This document shows, in pieces, positions 63,587 to 64,000 of a stretch of DNA of 64,000 nucleotides. A program made the translations under genes and the position numbers. The stretch covers positions 29,787 to 93,786 of the forward strand of contig NW_013657674.1 of NCBI RefSeq assembly GCF_000142905.1, in the 5' to 3' direction. The notes beneath the pieces were generated by a model. That model made no database searches, was not told the DNA's origin, and saw only the letters and a list, made by a program, of their open reading frames with translations. Origin of the DNA: Thecamonas trahens ATCC 50062. Lineage: Eukaryota; Apusozoa; Apusomonadida; Apusomonadidae. Position 1 is the first letter of the stretch, and each line of letters begins with the position of its first letter.

Positions 63587-64000
63587 ATGTCTCTACGACG
63601 GTCGTGTGACGCTTGCCGCTTCTTCCACAGACGGTGCTCGGGTGAGCGTAGTGGCTGCCAGGACTGTCTTCGCCGTGGGGAGGCCTGTGTCTACTCGCCT
63701 CGCAAGCGGCGGCGAGCAAGGTCAGAAGCCAGCCCGGCGTCGTCGACGAGCACCACGCCGGGCGAGAGTTGCAACACGGGCGACAGAAGCAGCGCAAGTG
63801 GTGGTCAAGGAAGTAGTGGAGCGAGCGTCAATGTCAACGGCGATGATGAGGAGCGCAAGAAGCGCATCAAGCGCGTGTGTACCCTGAATCGCGCTCCGAG
63901 CACACGCGTCGCCGAGCTGGAACAGGTCTTGTGGCTCTTCTCTCGGTTCGTCAATCCTGCCCTCGGCGCTGCACGGCTGAGCGATGCGATGCTCGCGCGT
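63587..64000 (+). CDS. Zn2Cys6 (GAL4-type) transcription factor, 3' end outside window
   Basis: The ATG at 63587 opens a frame that stays open to the window edge (138 codons). It starts MSLRRSCDACRFFHRRCSGE and continues RSGCQDCLRRGEACVY. Cysteine spacing is C-x2-C-x6-C-x6-C-x2-C-x6-C, exactly that of the fungal binuclear zinc cluster, and the segment after it is basic (SPRKRRRARSEA), as expected of the linker. The cluster lies at the very N-terminus, the commonest place in this family. Then a Ser/Gly-rich stretch and RVAELEQVLWLFSRFV, possibly a short coiled coil. It is a DNA-binding regulator whose targets are unknown. Confidence 0.88.
   Translation, partial: MSLRRSCDACRFFHRRCSGERSGCQDCLRRGEACVYSPRKRRRARSEASPASSTSTTPGESCNTGDRSSASGGQGSSGASVNVNGDDEERKKRIKRVCTLNRAPSTRVAELEQVLWLFSRFVNPALGAARLSDAMLAR

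Overview
The window is nuclear DNA of a GC-rich, free-living flagellated protist. Every confidently recognised gene is eukaryotic: clathrin light chain, PIG-T, RPL10/uL16, mitochondrial EF-Tu, CPSF160, DDB1, RPB10, gamma-tubulin complex protein GCP3, a lebercilin-type ciliary protein and peroxisomal acyl-CoA oxidase. Genes have at most one short spliceosomal intron, near the 5' end. Zn2Cys6 and cAMP-receptor-like proteins together with cilium genes suggest an apusomonad-like lineage (Thecamonas is my guess from memory; not testable here).

Layout. 0-7 kb: clathrin light chain (5' end outside the window), RidA, a possible longin-type protein, PIG-T and a predicted myristoylated protein with a Lys/Gly tail. 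7-21 kb: RPL10 and mitochondrial EF-Tu (divergent), a GPATCH4-like protein, two membrane proteins, acyl-CoA oxidase, mannose-6-phosphate isomerase and a TerD-coiled-coil protein. 21-28 kb: a 7TM receptor, a minimal ionotropic-glutamate-receptor-like channel, a non-RD AGC kinase and a four-TM protein. 28-45 kb: RPB10 (first exon apparently lost in an assembly gap), DDB1, CPSF160, a lebercilin-like protein, an AsmA-like protein and a DCAF4-like WD protein. 44-52 kb: an ankyrin/LRR/multipass protein and an EF-hand/ubiquitin-like/calcineurin-type phosphatase. 52-57 kb: the headline gene. 57-64 kb: RABL6-like GTPase, GCP3 and the start of a Zn2Cys6 regulator.

The most notable locus is one intronless reading frame of about 1500 codons. 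It encodes, in order, phytoene desaturase (CrtI), phytoene synthase (CrtB), a CrtYc/d-type lycopene cyclase and a Brp/Blh-type beta-carotene cleavage enzyme. If all four domains work, a single polypeptide would convert geranylgeranyl-PP to retinal. A near-perfect 30-bp inverted repeat lies just upstream. No opsin is visible in the window.

General properties: genes often converge with stop codons 6-110 bp apart, and one pair overlaps by 16 bp. Nine of ten resolved introns use the donor GTACGY. Five otherwise intact genes (acyl-CoA oxidase, DDB1, DCAF4-like, phosphatase, RABL6) each need exactly one extra base at or beside a G, C or T homopolymer, which points to base under-calling rather than pseudogenes. 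Several ubiquitin and signalling proteins (DDB1, DCAF4-like) may work together in a CUL4 ligase.
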